Shown here: positions 32,388 through 40,501 of the stretch, piece after piece
Numbering within the stretch: position 1 is the first letter of the stretch
How the letters are laid out: each line of letters starts with the position of its first letter
DNA from: an uncultured Sphingomonas sp.
GTDB taxonomy: Bacteria; Pseudomonadota; Alphaproteobacteria; Sphingomonadales; Sphingomonadaceae
Direction of reading: 5' to 3'
NCBI GenBank assembly: GCA_913775795.1
Contig: CAJYLT010000073.1
Location: 1-40,501 of the forward strand
DNA length: 40,501 bases
The notes under the pieces: model-generated
The model's input: only the letters and a program-made list of their open reading frames with translations
Told to the model about the DNA's origin: nothing
Database searches by the model: none
Made by a program: the position numbers and the translations under genes

Positions 32388-33497
32388 TCATCCGGCCAGC
32401 GCGATCACGTCACCCGTTACCGCGCATCGGTCGGCATCGACGCGGTCGGGGCACGGCCCATCGTGCAGCACCACCAGCCGCCGCCCGCCCCCGCCCGGCA
32501 GCCAGTCGATCGCCTCGGGCCGGTCGACGCCCATGCGGACGGGCAGGTCGAACAGGTGGCGCGGACGGTGGACGACCGCTTCGGCGGCATCGGCGGGCAG
32601 GTCGTGACGCCACCCCTCCCACCGGAACACCGCGCAGCGCCCGTCGATCGCCTGGGTCGGCCCGGCCAGGATGACGAGGTCGTCGCCATCGACCTTGAGG
32701 TCGCGGATACCCATGCCGTGCAAGTCGACCAGTCGGATCGAAAGCCCCGGGGTCACGTGCAGCCGCCCGCGCTTTTTCGGCACAATCGTCGGCTCGGCGA
32801 TCAGCGCGAAGTCGGCGACCACGGGCCCGCGCAGGCCGAGCGCGACGCGCCCGCCCGAAACCGCGATCCCCTCGATATCCAGCCCGCCTTCCTTCGCGGC
32901 GATCTGCGTGAAGGGGCCGGTCAGCGGGTGTTCAGCGAACAGGCGGGCGAGCTTGCTGCCATGCGCCTTGGTCAGCTTAACGTGCCCCGCCCGCCGCTTG
33001 CCGTCGCGCGCCACCGGCTCGACCCGTCCGTCCGCGCCCACCGCCAGCGGTATTCGCGCGAGTACGCAGCGCGCGCGCGTGTCCTTGAGGTCCGCCATCT
33101 TCGCGACGTCGATACGCGCGGCGCCGTCCTCCCCCTCGCGCCGCTTGGGCTTGGGGCGGGTGCGCGCGTGGCTGCCCGTCACCCATAGCCAGTCGTCCTC
33201 GGCATAGGCGAGTCCCTCGACGTCGATCTCGCCCTCGCCCTCCAGCCCCAGCAGCGCGACGAGGTCGAAGCCGCGATGCTCGCCCCAGACGCCCGGCGCG
33301 GTCGGCACCAGCCGTTCGAGCCGTGCGCCCTCGTCGCCCGCCACGAACAGCGTCGTGCCGACGAACGCCGCGCCCGACAGGTCGTGCATCGGATGATCCT
33401 CGTCGTCGGGCGATCCGGCGAACTCGAGGCGGATGTGCCCGACCGCGGCGCGCGGGGCGGGCAGGCGATCGGCGGTAAAGCTCTGGCGGGGCAGCAT
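32388..33497 (-). CDS. DUF3616 domain protein
   Basis: The 369-residue protein has repeated beta-strand motifs: HDLSGAAFVGTTLFVAGDEG, DVEGLAYAEDDWLWVTGSHA, DIEGIAVSGGRVALGLRGP, and EAIDWLPGGGGRRLVVLHDG near the end. These fit the DUF3616 family, which looks like a beta-propeller or similar repeat fold of unknown function. There is no signal peptide, so it is probably cytoplasmic. AAGG precedes ATG 33497. It diverges from the DUF72 gene with 64 bp between starts. No partner gene is obvious. Confidence 0.88.
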   Translation of the reverse strand: MLPRQSFTADRLPAPRAAVGHIRLEFAGSPDDEDHPMHDLSGAAFVGTTLFVAGDEGARLERLVPTAPGVWGEHRGFDLVALLGLEGEGEIDVEGLAYAEDDWLWVTGSHARTRPKPKRREGEDGAARIDVAKMADLKDTRARCVLARIPLAVGADGRVEPVARDGKRRAGHVKLTKAHGSKLARLFAEHPLTGPFTQIAAKEGGLDIEGIAVSGGRVALGLRGPVVADFALIAEPTIVPKKRGRLHVTPGLSIRLVDLHGMGIRDLKVDGDDLVILAGPTQAIDGRCAVFRWEGWRHDLPADAAEAVVHRPRHLFDLPVRMGVDRPEAIDWLPGGGGRRLVVLHDGPCPDRVDADRCAVTGDVIALAG

Positions 33498-33561
33498 CGG
33501 CGACCTTTCGTGACGGCGGCGAAGCGTCGCACGACGGCGCGCAAGCTGCTAGGGGGCTGAT

Positions 33562-34365
33562 ATGAAGCAAGGCACGATACGCGTCGGCATCGGCGGCTGG
33601 ACCTACGAGCCCTGGCGCGGCGGCACCTTCTATCCCGCCGGCCTGCCGCAGAAGCGCGAGCTCGAACACGCCGCATCCGTGATGACCGCGATCGAGATCA
33701 ACGGCACCTATTATTCGAGCTTCAAGCCGGCGAGCTTCGAGAATTGGGCGAAAGCGGTGCCCGACGGCTTCGTCTTCACTGCCAAGGCCTCGCGCTACGT
33801 CACCAATCGCAAGGTGCTGGCCGAGGCGGGCGAATCGATCGAGCGGTTCCTGGGTCAGGGGATCGTGGCGTTGGGAGACAGACTCGGTCCGATCCTCTGG
33901 CAGTTCATGGCGACCAAGAAGTTCGACGCGGACGATTTCGGCGCGTTCCTGAAGCTGCTGCCCGCCACCCAAGAGGGCGTGCCGCTCCGCCACGCGGTGC
34001 ATGTTCGGCACGAAAGCTTTCGCGACCCCGCCTTCGTTGCGATGGCGCGTGCGGCGGGGGTGGCGATCGTCAACGCCTGGTCCGACGACTATCCGGGGCT
34101 GGGCGACGTGAGCGGCGATTTCGTCTACGCCCGGTTCGAGAATGCGGTAGCTGACGAGCCGCAGGGTTTTACCGCGGCGACGATCGACCGCTTCGCCGAT
34201 TGGGCGCGCGACTGGGCCGTGGGCAAGCCGGCCGGCGACCTGCCGACCGCCGGCGATCCGGCCGAGGCGAAACCGCGCGACGTGTTCGCCTTCATGATAA
34301 ACGGCGCCAAGGAGCGCGCCCCCGCGGCGGCACAGGCGCTGATCGAGCGCGTCGGCCGCCCCTGA
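33562..34365 (+). CDS. DUF72 family protein (TIM-barrel)
   Basis: The 267-residue protein starts MKQGTIRVGIGGWTYEPWRGG and has FYPAGLPQKRELEHAA, IEINGTYYSSF, FVFTAKASRYVTN, LWQFMATKKFDADDF, HAVHVRHESFRD and YARFENA. These are the hallmarks of the DUF72 (YecE-like) family, a TIM-barrel fold of uncertain function, possibly nucleotide- or nuclease-related. It has no clear ribosome-binding site and ends 94 bp before typA. Confidence 0.9.
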   Translation: MKQGTIRVGIGGWTYEPWRGGTFYPAGLPQKRELEHAASVMTAIEINGTYYSSFKPASFENWAKAVPDGFVFTAKASRYVTNRKVLAEAGESIERFLGQGIVALGDRLGPILWQFMATKKFDADDFGAFLKLLPATQEGVPLRHAVHVRHESFRDPAFVAMARAAGVAIVNAWSDDYPGLGDVSGDFVYARFENAVADEPQGFTAATIDRFADWARDWAVGKPAGDLPTAGDPAEAKPRDVFAFMINGAKERAPAAAQALIERVGRP

Positions 34366-34405
34366 CACCCCGCCCCTTTCGCAATCGCGGCAAATAGGCT
34401 AAGCG

Positions 34406-34433
34406 CGCGCCCGATGCCTGCGTAACGGGCGCG
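34406..34433. other. Hairpin between DUF72 gene and typA
   Basis: CGCGCCCG (34406-34413) and CGGGCGCG (34426-34433) form an 8-bp stem with a 12-nt loop. It could terminate the upstream gene or lie in the typA leader; there is no T run. Confidence 0.35.
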
Positions 34434-34459
34434 GCCAAACCCAACCCAACGGAACACGC

Positions 34460-36277
34460 ATGAACCTCCGCAACGTGGCGATCATCGCCCACGTCGACCA
34501 TGGCAAGACCACGCTCGTCGACCAGCTCTTCCGCCAGTCGGGCACCTTCCGCGACAACCAGCGCGTCGAAGAGCGCGCGATGGATTCGAACGACCTCGAA
34601 AAGGAGCGCGGGATCACCATCCTCGCCAAGCCCACCTCGATCGAGTGGGAAGGCACGCGCATCAACATCGTCGACACCCCTGGCCACGCCGATTTCGGCG
34701 GCGAGGTGGAGCGCATCCTGTCGATGGTCGACGGCGTCGTCCTCCTGGTCGATTCGTCCGAGGGCGCGATGCCGCAGACGAAGTTCGTGACCGGCAAGGC
34801 GCTGGCGCTCGGCCTCAAGCCCATCGTCGTCGTCAACAAGGTCGACCGCCCCGACCAGCGCATCCAGGAAGTGCTGGACGAGGTGTTCGACCTGTTCGTG
34901 TCCCTCGACGCCAATGACGAGCAGCTCGACTTCCCCGTCCTCTACGCCTCGGGCCGCAACGGCTATGCGAGCGAGGATCCGGACCGTCGCGAGGGTACGC
35001 TGACGCCGCTCTTCCAGAAGATCGTCGACCATGTGCCGCCGCCGGCGCTCGATGCCGAGGCGCCGTTCACCTTCCTCGTCACGCTCCTCGACCGCGACAA
35101 CTTCCTCGGCCGCGTGCTGACGGGCCGCGTCACCAGCGGCAAGGTCAAGGTGAACCAGGCGATCCATGCGCTCGACATGGACGGCAACGTCATCGAGACG
35201 GGTCGCGCGTCGAAGATCATGACCTTCCGCGGACTTGAGCGCGTGCCGACCGAAGAGGCGCAGGCGGGCGACATCATCTCGCTGGCCGGCCTCACCGTCG
35301 CCACCGTTTCGAACACGATCGCCGACGTGTCGGTCAGCGAGCCCATCCAGGCGCAGCCGATCGATCCGCCGACGCTGTCGATGCGCTTTGCCGTCAACGA
35401 TTCGCCGATGGCGGGGCGTGAGGGCACCAAGGTGACGAGCCGCATGATCCGCGACCGCCTGATGCGCGAGGCCGAATCGAACGTCGCCATCAAGGTGACC
35501 GAAAGCGCCGACAAGGACAGCTTCGAGGTCGCCGGCCGCGGCGAGCTTCAGCTCGGCGTCTTGATCGAGACGATGCGCCGCGAGGGCTTTGAGCTCGGCA
35601 TCAGCCGCCCGCGCGTGCTGTTCGGCACCGACGAGAATGGCGGCCGCACCGAGCCGTACGAAACCGTCATCATTGACGTGGACGAGGAATATTCGGGCTC
35701 GGTCGTCGAGAAGATGAACATCCGCAAGGCCGAGATGACCGACATGCGTCCCTCGGGCGGCGGCAAGACGCGCATCACCTTCTCCGCGCCCAGCCGCGGC
35801 ATGATCGGCTATCACGGCGAGTTCCTGTCGGACACGCGTGGCACCGGCATCATGAACCGCCTGTTCGAGAAGTACGGGCCTTACAAGGGCGCGATCGAGG
35901 GTCGCAAGAACGGCGTCCTCATCTCGAACGGTTCGGGCGAGGCCAATGCCTATGCGCTCGGCCCGCTCGAGGAGCGCGGCGTGCTGATGGTGGGCGTCGG
36001 CGAGGCGTTGTACGAGGGCATGATCATCGGCGAGAACGCCAAGCCCGAGGATCTCGAAGTCAACCCGATGAAGTCCAAGCAGCTCACCAACTTCCGCGCG
36101 TCGGGCAAGGACGATTCGATCCGCCTGACCCCGCCGTGGAAGATGACGCTGGAACAGGCGATCGCGTATATCGACGACGACGAGATGGTCGAGGTGACGC
36201 CCAAGACCATCCGCCTGCGCAAGCGCTTCCTCGACCCGCACGAGCGCAAGCGCGCCAGCCGCGCCAAGGCGGCGTAA
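34460..36277 (+). CDS. typA: GTPase TypA/BipA
   Basis: TypA is an EF-G-like ribosome-binding GTPase needed for ribosome assembly and stress adaptation, especially in the cold. The 605-residue length is normal. G1 is [10 protein letters not shown] (10-19), followed by EKERGITI, the G3 motif [15 protein letters not shown], and the G4 motif VNKVDRP. Later come the beta-barrel domain 2 ([12 protein letters not shown]) and the C-terminal BipA domain ([22 protein letters not shown] and [15 protein letters not shown]). GGAACACGC precedes the ATG. A 13-bp hairpin follows the stop. Confidence 0.98.
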   Translation: MNLRNVAIIAHVDHGKTTLVDQLFRQSGTFRDNQRVEERAMDSNDLEKERGITILAKPTSIEWEGTRINIVDTPGHADFGGEVERILSMVDGVVLLVDSSEGAMPQTKFVTGKALALGLKPIVVVNKVDRPDQRIQEVLDEVFDLFVSLDANDEQLDFPVLYASGRNGYASEDPDRREGTLTPLFQKIVDHVPPPALDAEAPFTFLVTLLDRDNFLGRVLTGRVTSGKVKVNQAIHALDMDGNVIETGRASKIMTFRGLERVPTEEAQAGDIISLAGLTVATVSNTIADVSVSEPIQAQPIDPPTLSMRFAVNDSPMAGREGTKVTSRMIRDRLMREAESNVAIKVTESADKDSFEVAGRGELQLGVLIETMRREGFELGISRPRVLFGTDENGGRTEPYETVIIDVDEEYSGSVVEKMNIRKAEMTDMRPSGGGKTRITFSAPSRGMIGYHGEFLSDTRGTGIMNRLFEKYGPYKGAIEGRKNGVLISNGSGEANAYALGPLEERGVLMVGVGEALYEGMIIGENAKPEDLEVNPMKSKQLTNFRASGKDDSIRLTPPWKMTLEQAIAYIDDDEMVEVTPKTIRLRKRFLDPHERKRASRAKAA

Positions 36278-36298
36278 GCGACCTCAAGTCGAGCCCAT

Positions 36299-36337
36299 GA
36301 CGGCCCGCGCGTTCGCAATTGCGGCGCGCGGGCCGTC
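36299..36337 (+). terminator. Strong hairpin after typA
   Basis: GACGGCCCGCGCG (36299-36311) is perfectly complementary to CGCGCGGGCCGTC (36325-36337). The 13-nt loop itself contains GCAATTGC. It is followed by TTGCT rather than a long T run. It begins 22 bp after the typA stop and ends 16 bp before the next gene. Confidence 0.8.
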
Positions 36338-36353
36338 TTGCTAATCGGCCGCC

Positions 36354-36581
36354 ATGATCGCGCCGCCCGAACTCATCCGCATCGCCAATACCCGCGTCGC
36401 CTGTGACGGTGCGGGCGATATCGAGCCTGCGCTCGGCCATCCGCGCGTGTGGCTGCAGATCGACGATACCGGCTATGTCGACTGCGGTTACTGCGATCGC
36501 CGCTTCGTCCTGATCGGCGGGCCGGCGGACGGCGCGGACCATTCGCAGCTTCGCGATCACGGCGACGGCGCGGGGCGGTAA
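36354..36581 (+). CDS. CHCC zinc-finger domain protein
   Basis: The 75-residue protein carries the zf-CHCC pattern also found in NDUFS6: Cys17 (VACDG), His29 ([11 protein letters not shown]), Cys44 and Cys47 ([12 protein letters not shown]). Small stand-alone proteins of this type are common in alphaproteobacteria, where the domain is linked to respiratory complex I; the role of this copy is inferred from that. It lies between typA and tldD. Confidence 0.9.
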   Translation: MIAPPELIRIANTRVACDGAGDIEPALGHPRVWLQIDDTGYVDCGYCDRRFVLIGGPADGADHSQLRDHGDGAGR

Positions 36582-36627
36582 GCCCCCACCCCTTCGACAT
36601 CGCAGCCCGTGCGCCTATATCGGGAGG

Positions 36628-38058
36628 ATGACCACGCTCACCGATCCGCGCGCGTTCCTTTATGGCGATGCACTCGACCCCGACGCCGCCCTCCGCCTGA
36701 CGCGCGATGCGCTGACCCGCGCTGAGGATGGCGAGCTCTACCTCCAATATTCGCATAGCGAGGCGTTCGGGTTCGACGACGGGCGGCTGAAGACCGCGTC
36801 GTACAACAATCATTCGGGTTTCGGCCTGCGCGCGGTCTCCGGCGAGCAGACCGCGTTCGCGCAGGGCAATGCGCTGTCGGCCGACGCGATCGCGCGCGCC
36901 GCCTCGACCATGGCGCTGATCGACCCGGCGCGACAGGCCAAGGCACCGCCGCCGCGCGGCAACAACCGGCACCTCTATACCGCGGCCGATCCGCTCGACC
37001 TCGTCCCCTTCGCCGACAAGGTGGCGCTGTGCCAGACGATCGACGCCGCCGCGCGCGCCCGCGACCCGCGCGTCTGCCAGGTCAGCGTCGGGCTGCTCGG
37101 TTCGTGGAACGTGGTCGAGATCGTCCGCCCCAACGGCTTCGTCGCCACCGACGTGCGCCCGCTCGTGCGCCTTAACGTCTCGATCGTGGTGGAGGCGAAC
37201 GGACGGCGCGAGACCGGCAGCTTCGGCATCGGCGGGCGCGAGCTCTACGACCGGATCATGGCGCCCGAGACGTGGAACCGCGCGGTGGACGAGGCGCTGC
37301 GGCAGGCGCTGGTCAACCTGGAGGCGGTCGCCGCGCCGGCGGGCGAGATGCCCGTGCTGCTCGGCTCGGGCTGGTGCGGCGTGATGCTGCACGAGGCGGT
37401 GGGCCATGGGCTGGAGGGCGATTTCAACCGCAAGGGCAGCTCGGTCTATGCGGGCCGCATCGGCGAGCAGGTGGCCGCGAAGGGCGTGACGGTCGTCGAC
37501 GACGGTTCGATCGCCGGCCGCCGCGGCTCGCTGTCGATCGACGACGAGGGGACGCCGACCCAGGAGAATGTGCTGATCGAGGACGGCGTACTTCGGGGCT
37601 ATATCCATGATCGCCTGAACGCCCGCCTGACCGGTGTCGCGCCCACGGGCAACGGCCGGCGCGAGAGCTTCCAGCACGCGCCGATGCCGCGGATGACCAA
37701 CACCTTCATGCGCGCCGGCAACGACGACCCCGCCGAGCTCCTCTCGCGCATCAAGCGCGGCATCTATGCCACCAGCTTCGGCGGCGGACAGGTCGACATC
37801 GTCTCGGGCAAGTTCGTGTTTTCCTGCACCGAGGCGTATCTGGTTGAGAACGGCAAGCTGGGCGCGCCGATCAAGGGCGCGATGCTGATCGGCGATGGCC
37901 CTACGGCGCTGACGAAGGTCGAGGGGATCGGCAACGACTTCGCGCTCGACGAGGGCGTCGGCATGTGCGGCAAGGGCGGGCAATCGGTGCCCGCGGGCGT
38001 CGGCCAGCCGAGCGTGCTGATCGGCGCGCTGACGGTCGGCGGGACGGCGTTGAACTGA
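36628..38058 (+). CDS. tldD: TldD family metalloprotease
   Basis: TldD, with TldE, forms a zinc protease that trims unfolded peptides such as microcin B17 and CcdA. The 476-residue protein has the metal motif HEAVGH (His255, Glu256, His260) inside LHEAVGHGLEGDFNRKGSSVY. Upstream parts include EDGELYLQYSHSEAFGFDDGRLK and DVRPLVRLNVSIVVE. The C-terminus has GGGQVDIVSGKFVFSCTEAYL, GNDFALDEGVGMCGKGGQSVPAGVGQP, which is typical of TldD rather than TldE. GGGAGG precedes ATG 36628. No TldE gene is in the window. Confidence 0.97.
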   Translation: MTTLTDPRAFLYGDALDPDAALRLTRDALTRAEDGELYLQYSHSEAFGFDDGRLKTASYNNHSGFGLRAVSGEQTAFAQGNALSADAIARAASTMALIDPARQAKAPPPRGNNRHLYTAADPLDLVPFADKVALCQTIDAAARARDPRVCQVSVGLLGSWNVVEIVRPNGFVATDVRPLVRLNVSIVVEANGRRETGSFGIGGRELYDRIMAPETWNRAVDEALRQALVNLEAVAAPAGEMPVLLGSGWCGVMLHEAVGHGLEGDFNRKGSSVYAGRIGEQVAAKGVTVVDDGSIAGRRGSLSIDDEGTPTQENVLIEDGVLRGYIHDRLNARLTGVAPTGNGRRESFQHAPMPRMTNTFMRAGNDDPAELLSRIKRGIYATSFGGGQVDIVSGKFVFSCTEAYLVENGKLGAPIKGAMLIGDGPTALTKVEGIGNDFALDEGVGMCGKGGQSVPAGVGQPSVLIGALTVGGTALN

Positions 38059-38062
38059 GGGA

Positions 38063-38117
38063 GCCGGGCCGGCGCCCGGCTTCCATCGTCACCCCGGACT
38101 GGTTCCGGGGTGACGAT
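38063..38117. repeat. REP-like palindrome pair between tldD and a convergent gene
   Basis: Two hairpins lie together: GCCGGGC-CGGC-GCCCGGC (38063-38080) and a perfect 14-bp stem ATCGTCACCCCGGA / TCCGGGGTGACGAT with loop CTGGT (38085-38117). The second contains the same CGTCACCCCGGA unit as 31917. It probably also acts as the terminator for both convergent genes. Confidence 0.85.
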
Positions 38118-38122
38118 GTGAT

Positions 38123-39028
38123 CTACCGCCCCCGCCCGGCGATCAGTGCACGCACCGCGATCGTGCCGCGCACCCGCGCCAGCGAATCGTCGATATCGCC
38201 ATTGTCGTCGCTTTGCGCGAGCGCGGCGTAACCGCGCTCCGCCCCGGCATAATCGTCCGCCGCCTCGGCACACAGCGCACGGTTGTAGAGCGTCGAGGGA
38301 TGGTCCGGCAGCGCGGCGAACTCCGCGCAGGCAGCGGGCAGATCGCGCTGCGTCAGGCGGATCGCTGCCTTGAATCGCTCGGCCGCGTCCTTGTCCATGC
38401 CCTTGCGCCCCTCACGGAAGCGGACATTGCCGGTCCAGTCGTCGGGCGCGAACTTCTCGGTCGCCTCGTCGGCGATACTGCGCAGCATCTCGTCGACCTG
38501 GCTTTCCACGCCGATCGGCCGCGATTCGCCTGGGCACCAGCTCGCCTCGTTGCTTCGGGTGAGGCGCGCGCCCCAGCCGATGCGGCCGCTCTCCCCATCG
38601 ACGACGCGCAGGTCGCTCGCCACGTCGATCCGGCGGCGGGTGCAGTCGAGTTCGACGTCACCCTTCTTGGTGCATTTGTCCTCGGGCCCCTCGATGCATC
38701 GCCGGCGCTTCAACGTGACGCGTCCTTCGTCCACGTCGGTGATCGCGGTGCCGTCGAGGATCATGTCGGCGCGTGCTTCCCCCGCCCGGCCACCGAGCAG
38801 ATCGAACCACGGGCGCCCGCCGACCCTCCGCCCCGCCAGCGACCGCTCCAGCGCCCAGCCCAGCCGGCTGCCGTCGTTGCCGCCGATGCGGCCGATCGCG
38901 ATGCTGCGCGCCGCCGCCACGCCCATGGCTTCGGGTGCACGCAGCGCGGCGATGCGCACCGCCTCCGCACTCGCCGCGCCGCTCATGCCGATCAGCGCCG
39001 CCGCCAGCGCGATTCGCCCCTGTTTCAT
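38123..39028 (-). CDS. Exported protein of unknown function with TPR-like tail
   Basis: The 301-residue product from ATG 39028 has a signal peptide (MKQGRIALAAALIGMSGAASA). The middle part resembles a CsgG/LpoB-like domain (ADMILDGTAITDVDEGRV, then DVASDLRVVDGESGRIGWG, VDEMLRSIADEA). The C-terminal 90 residues (KDAAERFKAAIRLTQRDL, then PSTLYNRALCAEAADDYAGAERGY) look like tetratricopeptide repeats. These likenesses are by eye and uncertain. GGGGGTG precedes ATG 39028; ATG 39043 is also possible. Cysteine pairs (RRRCIEGPEDKC) suggest disulfides in the periplasm. It lies opposite tldD and next to the atp operon, with no evident link to either. Confidence 0.8.
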   Translation of the reverse strand: MKQGRIALAAALIGMSGAASAEAVRIAALRAPEAMGVAAARSIAIGRIGGNDGSRLGWALERSLAGRRVGGRPWFDLLGGRAGEARADMILDGTAITDVDEGRVTLKRRRCIEGPEDKCTKKGDVELDCTRRRIDVASDLRVVDGESGRIGWGARLTRSNEASWCPGESRPIGVESQVDEMLRSIADEATEKFAPDDWTGNVRFREGRKGMDKDAAERFKAAIRLTQRDLPAACAEFAALPDHPSTLYNRALCAEAADDYAGAERGYAALAQSDDNGDIDDSLARVRGTIAVRALIAGRGR

Positions 39029-39133
39029 CGATGACACCCCCATGCCCCTGTGCTTGTCCGAAAGGATAATGCCCGCCGCGCCGGAGGCAAGCCGCGCCCC
39101 CGCCGACTTGCACCCGCGCGGCAAGGATGCTAG

Positions 39134-40501
<1,368 letters not shown>

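Overview
The window is dense, high-GC, single-chromosome-style DNA. Its gene content and protein sequences point to an alphaproteobacterium of the Sphingomonadales (Sphingomonas or a close relative). The pointers are the fabI-aroC-dnaJ neighbourhood, a 335-residue fumarylacetoacetase-type protein, TonB-dependent uptake tied to aromatic catabolism, a DUF559 gene framed by GC-rich palindromes, and intergenic palindromes built on CGTCACCCCGGA. This assignment is an inference from protein and repeat character; no rRNA or tRNA gene is visible. Genes are packed tightly, and many start and stop codons overlap (ATGA, GTGA, TGATG).

Layout. 1-5.5 kb: uvrB (3' end outside the window), a DUF559 nuclease-like gene broken by a 7-bp tandem repeat and bracketed by inverted palindromes, a dihydroorotase, a YgfZ-type protein and a fumarylacetoacetase-family hydrolase. 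5.6-10.4 kb: a large hybrid sensor kinase and purA with a strong terminator. 10.4-15.1 kb: a small secreted protein, then a minus-strand operon dnaJ-like, brkB-like, fabI, GNAT, aroC. 15.2-18.5 kb: a two-gene unit made of a fused circularly permuted ATP-grasp/alpha-E protein and a transglutaminase-like protein, a predicted peptide-ligation system of unknown product. 18.6-31.9 kb: an accessory aromatic-catabolism island. 32-40.5 kb: a small membrane protein, DUF3616, DUF72, typA, a CHCC zinc-finger protein, tldD, a secreted unknown protein, and the start of the ATP synthase operon (atpH, atpA cut by the window end).

The island is the most interesting part. Two minus-strand operons each diverge from a NodD-like LysR regulator of exactly 298 residues. 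The promoter-distal operon (29,981 to 26,198) encodes a type I extradiol dioxygenase with all metal ligands, an alpha/beta hydrolase resembling C-C bond hydrolases, a cyclase-family hydrolase and a fumarylacetoacetase-family hydrolase. The second operon (25,178 to 18,602) encodes a TonB receptor, an exported metallo-beta-lactamase-fold hydrolase, an FAD monooxygenase, a cupin, a DenD-like epimerase and a short-chain dehydrogenase. A D-2-hydroxyacid dehydrogenase sits next to the second regulator. Together they form a plausible route: import, periplasmic hydrolysis, ring hydroxylation, meta cleavage, side-chain removal and processing of small acids. The substrate cannot be read from the sequence. 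Each LysR intergenic region carries a T-N11-A inverted repeat in nearly the same position relative to the operon it faces.

No CRISPR array, prophage, transposase, rRNA or tRNA was seen.
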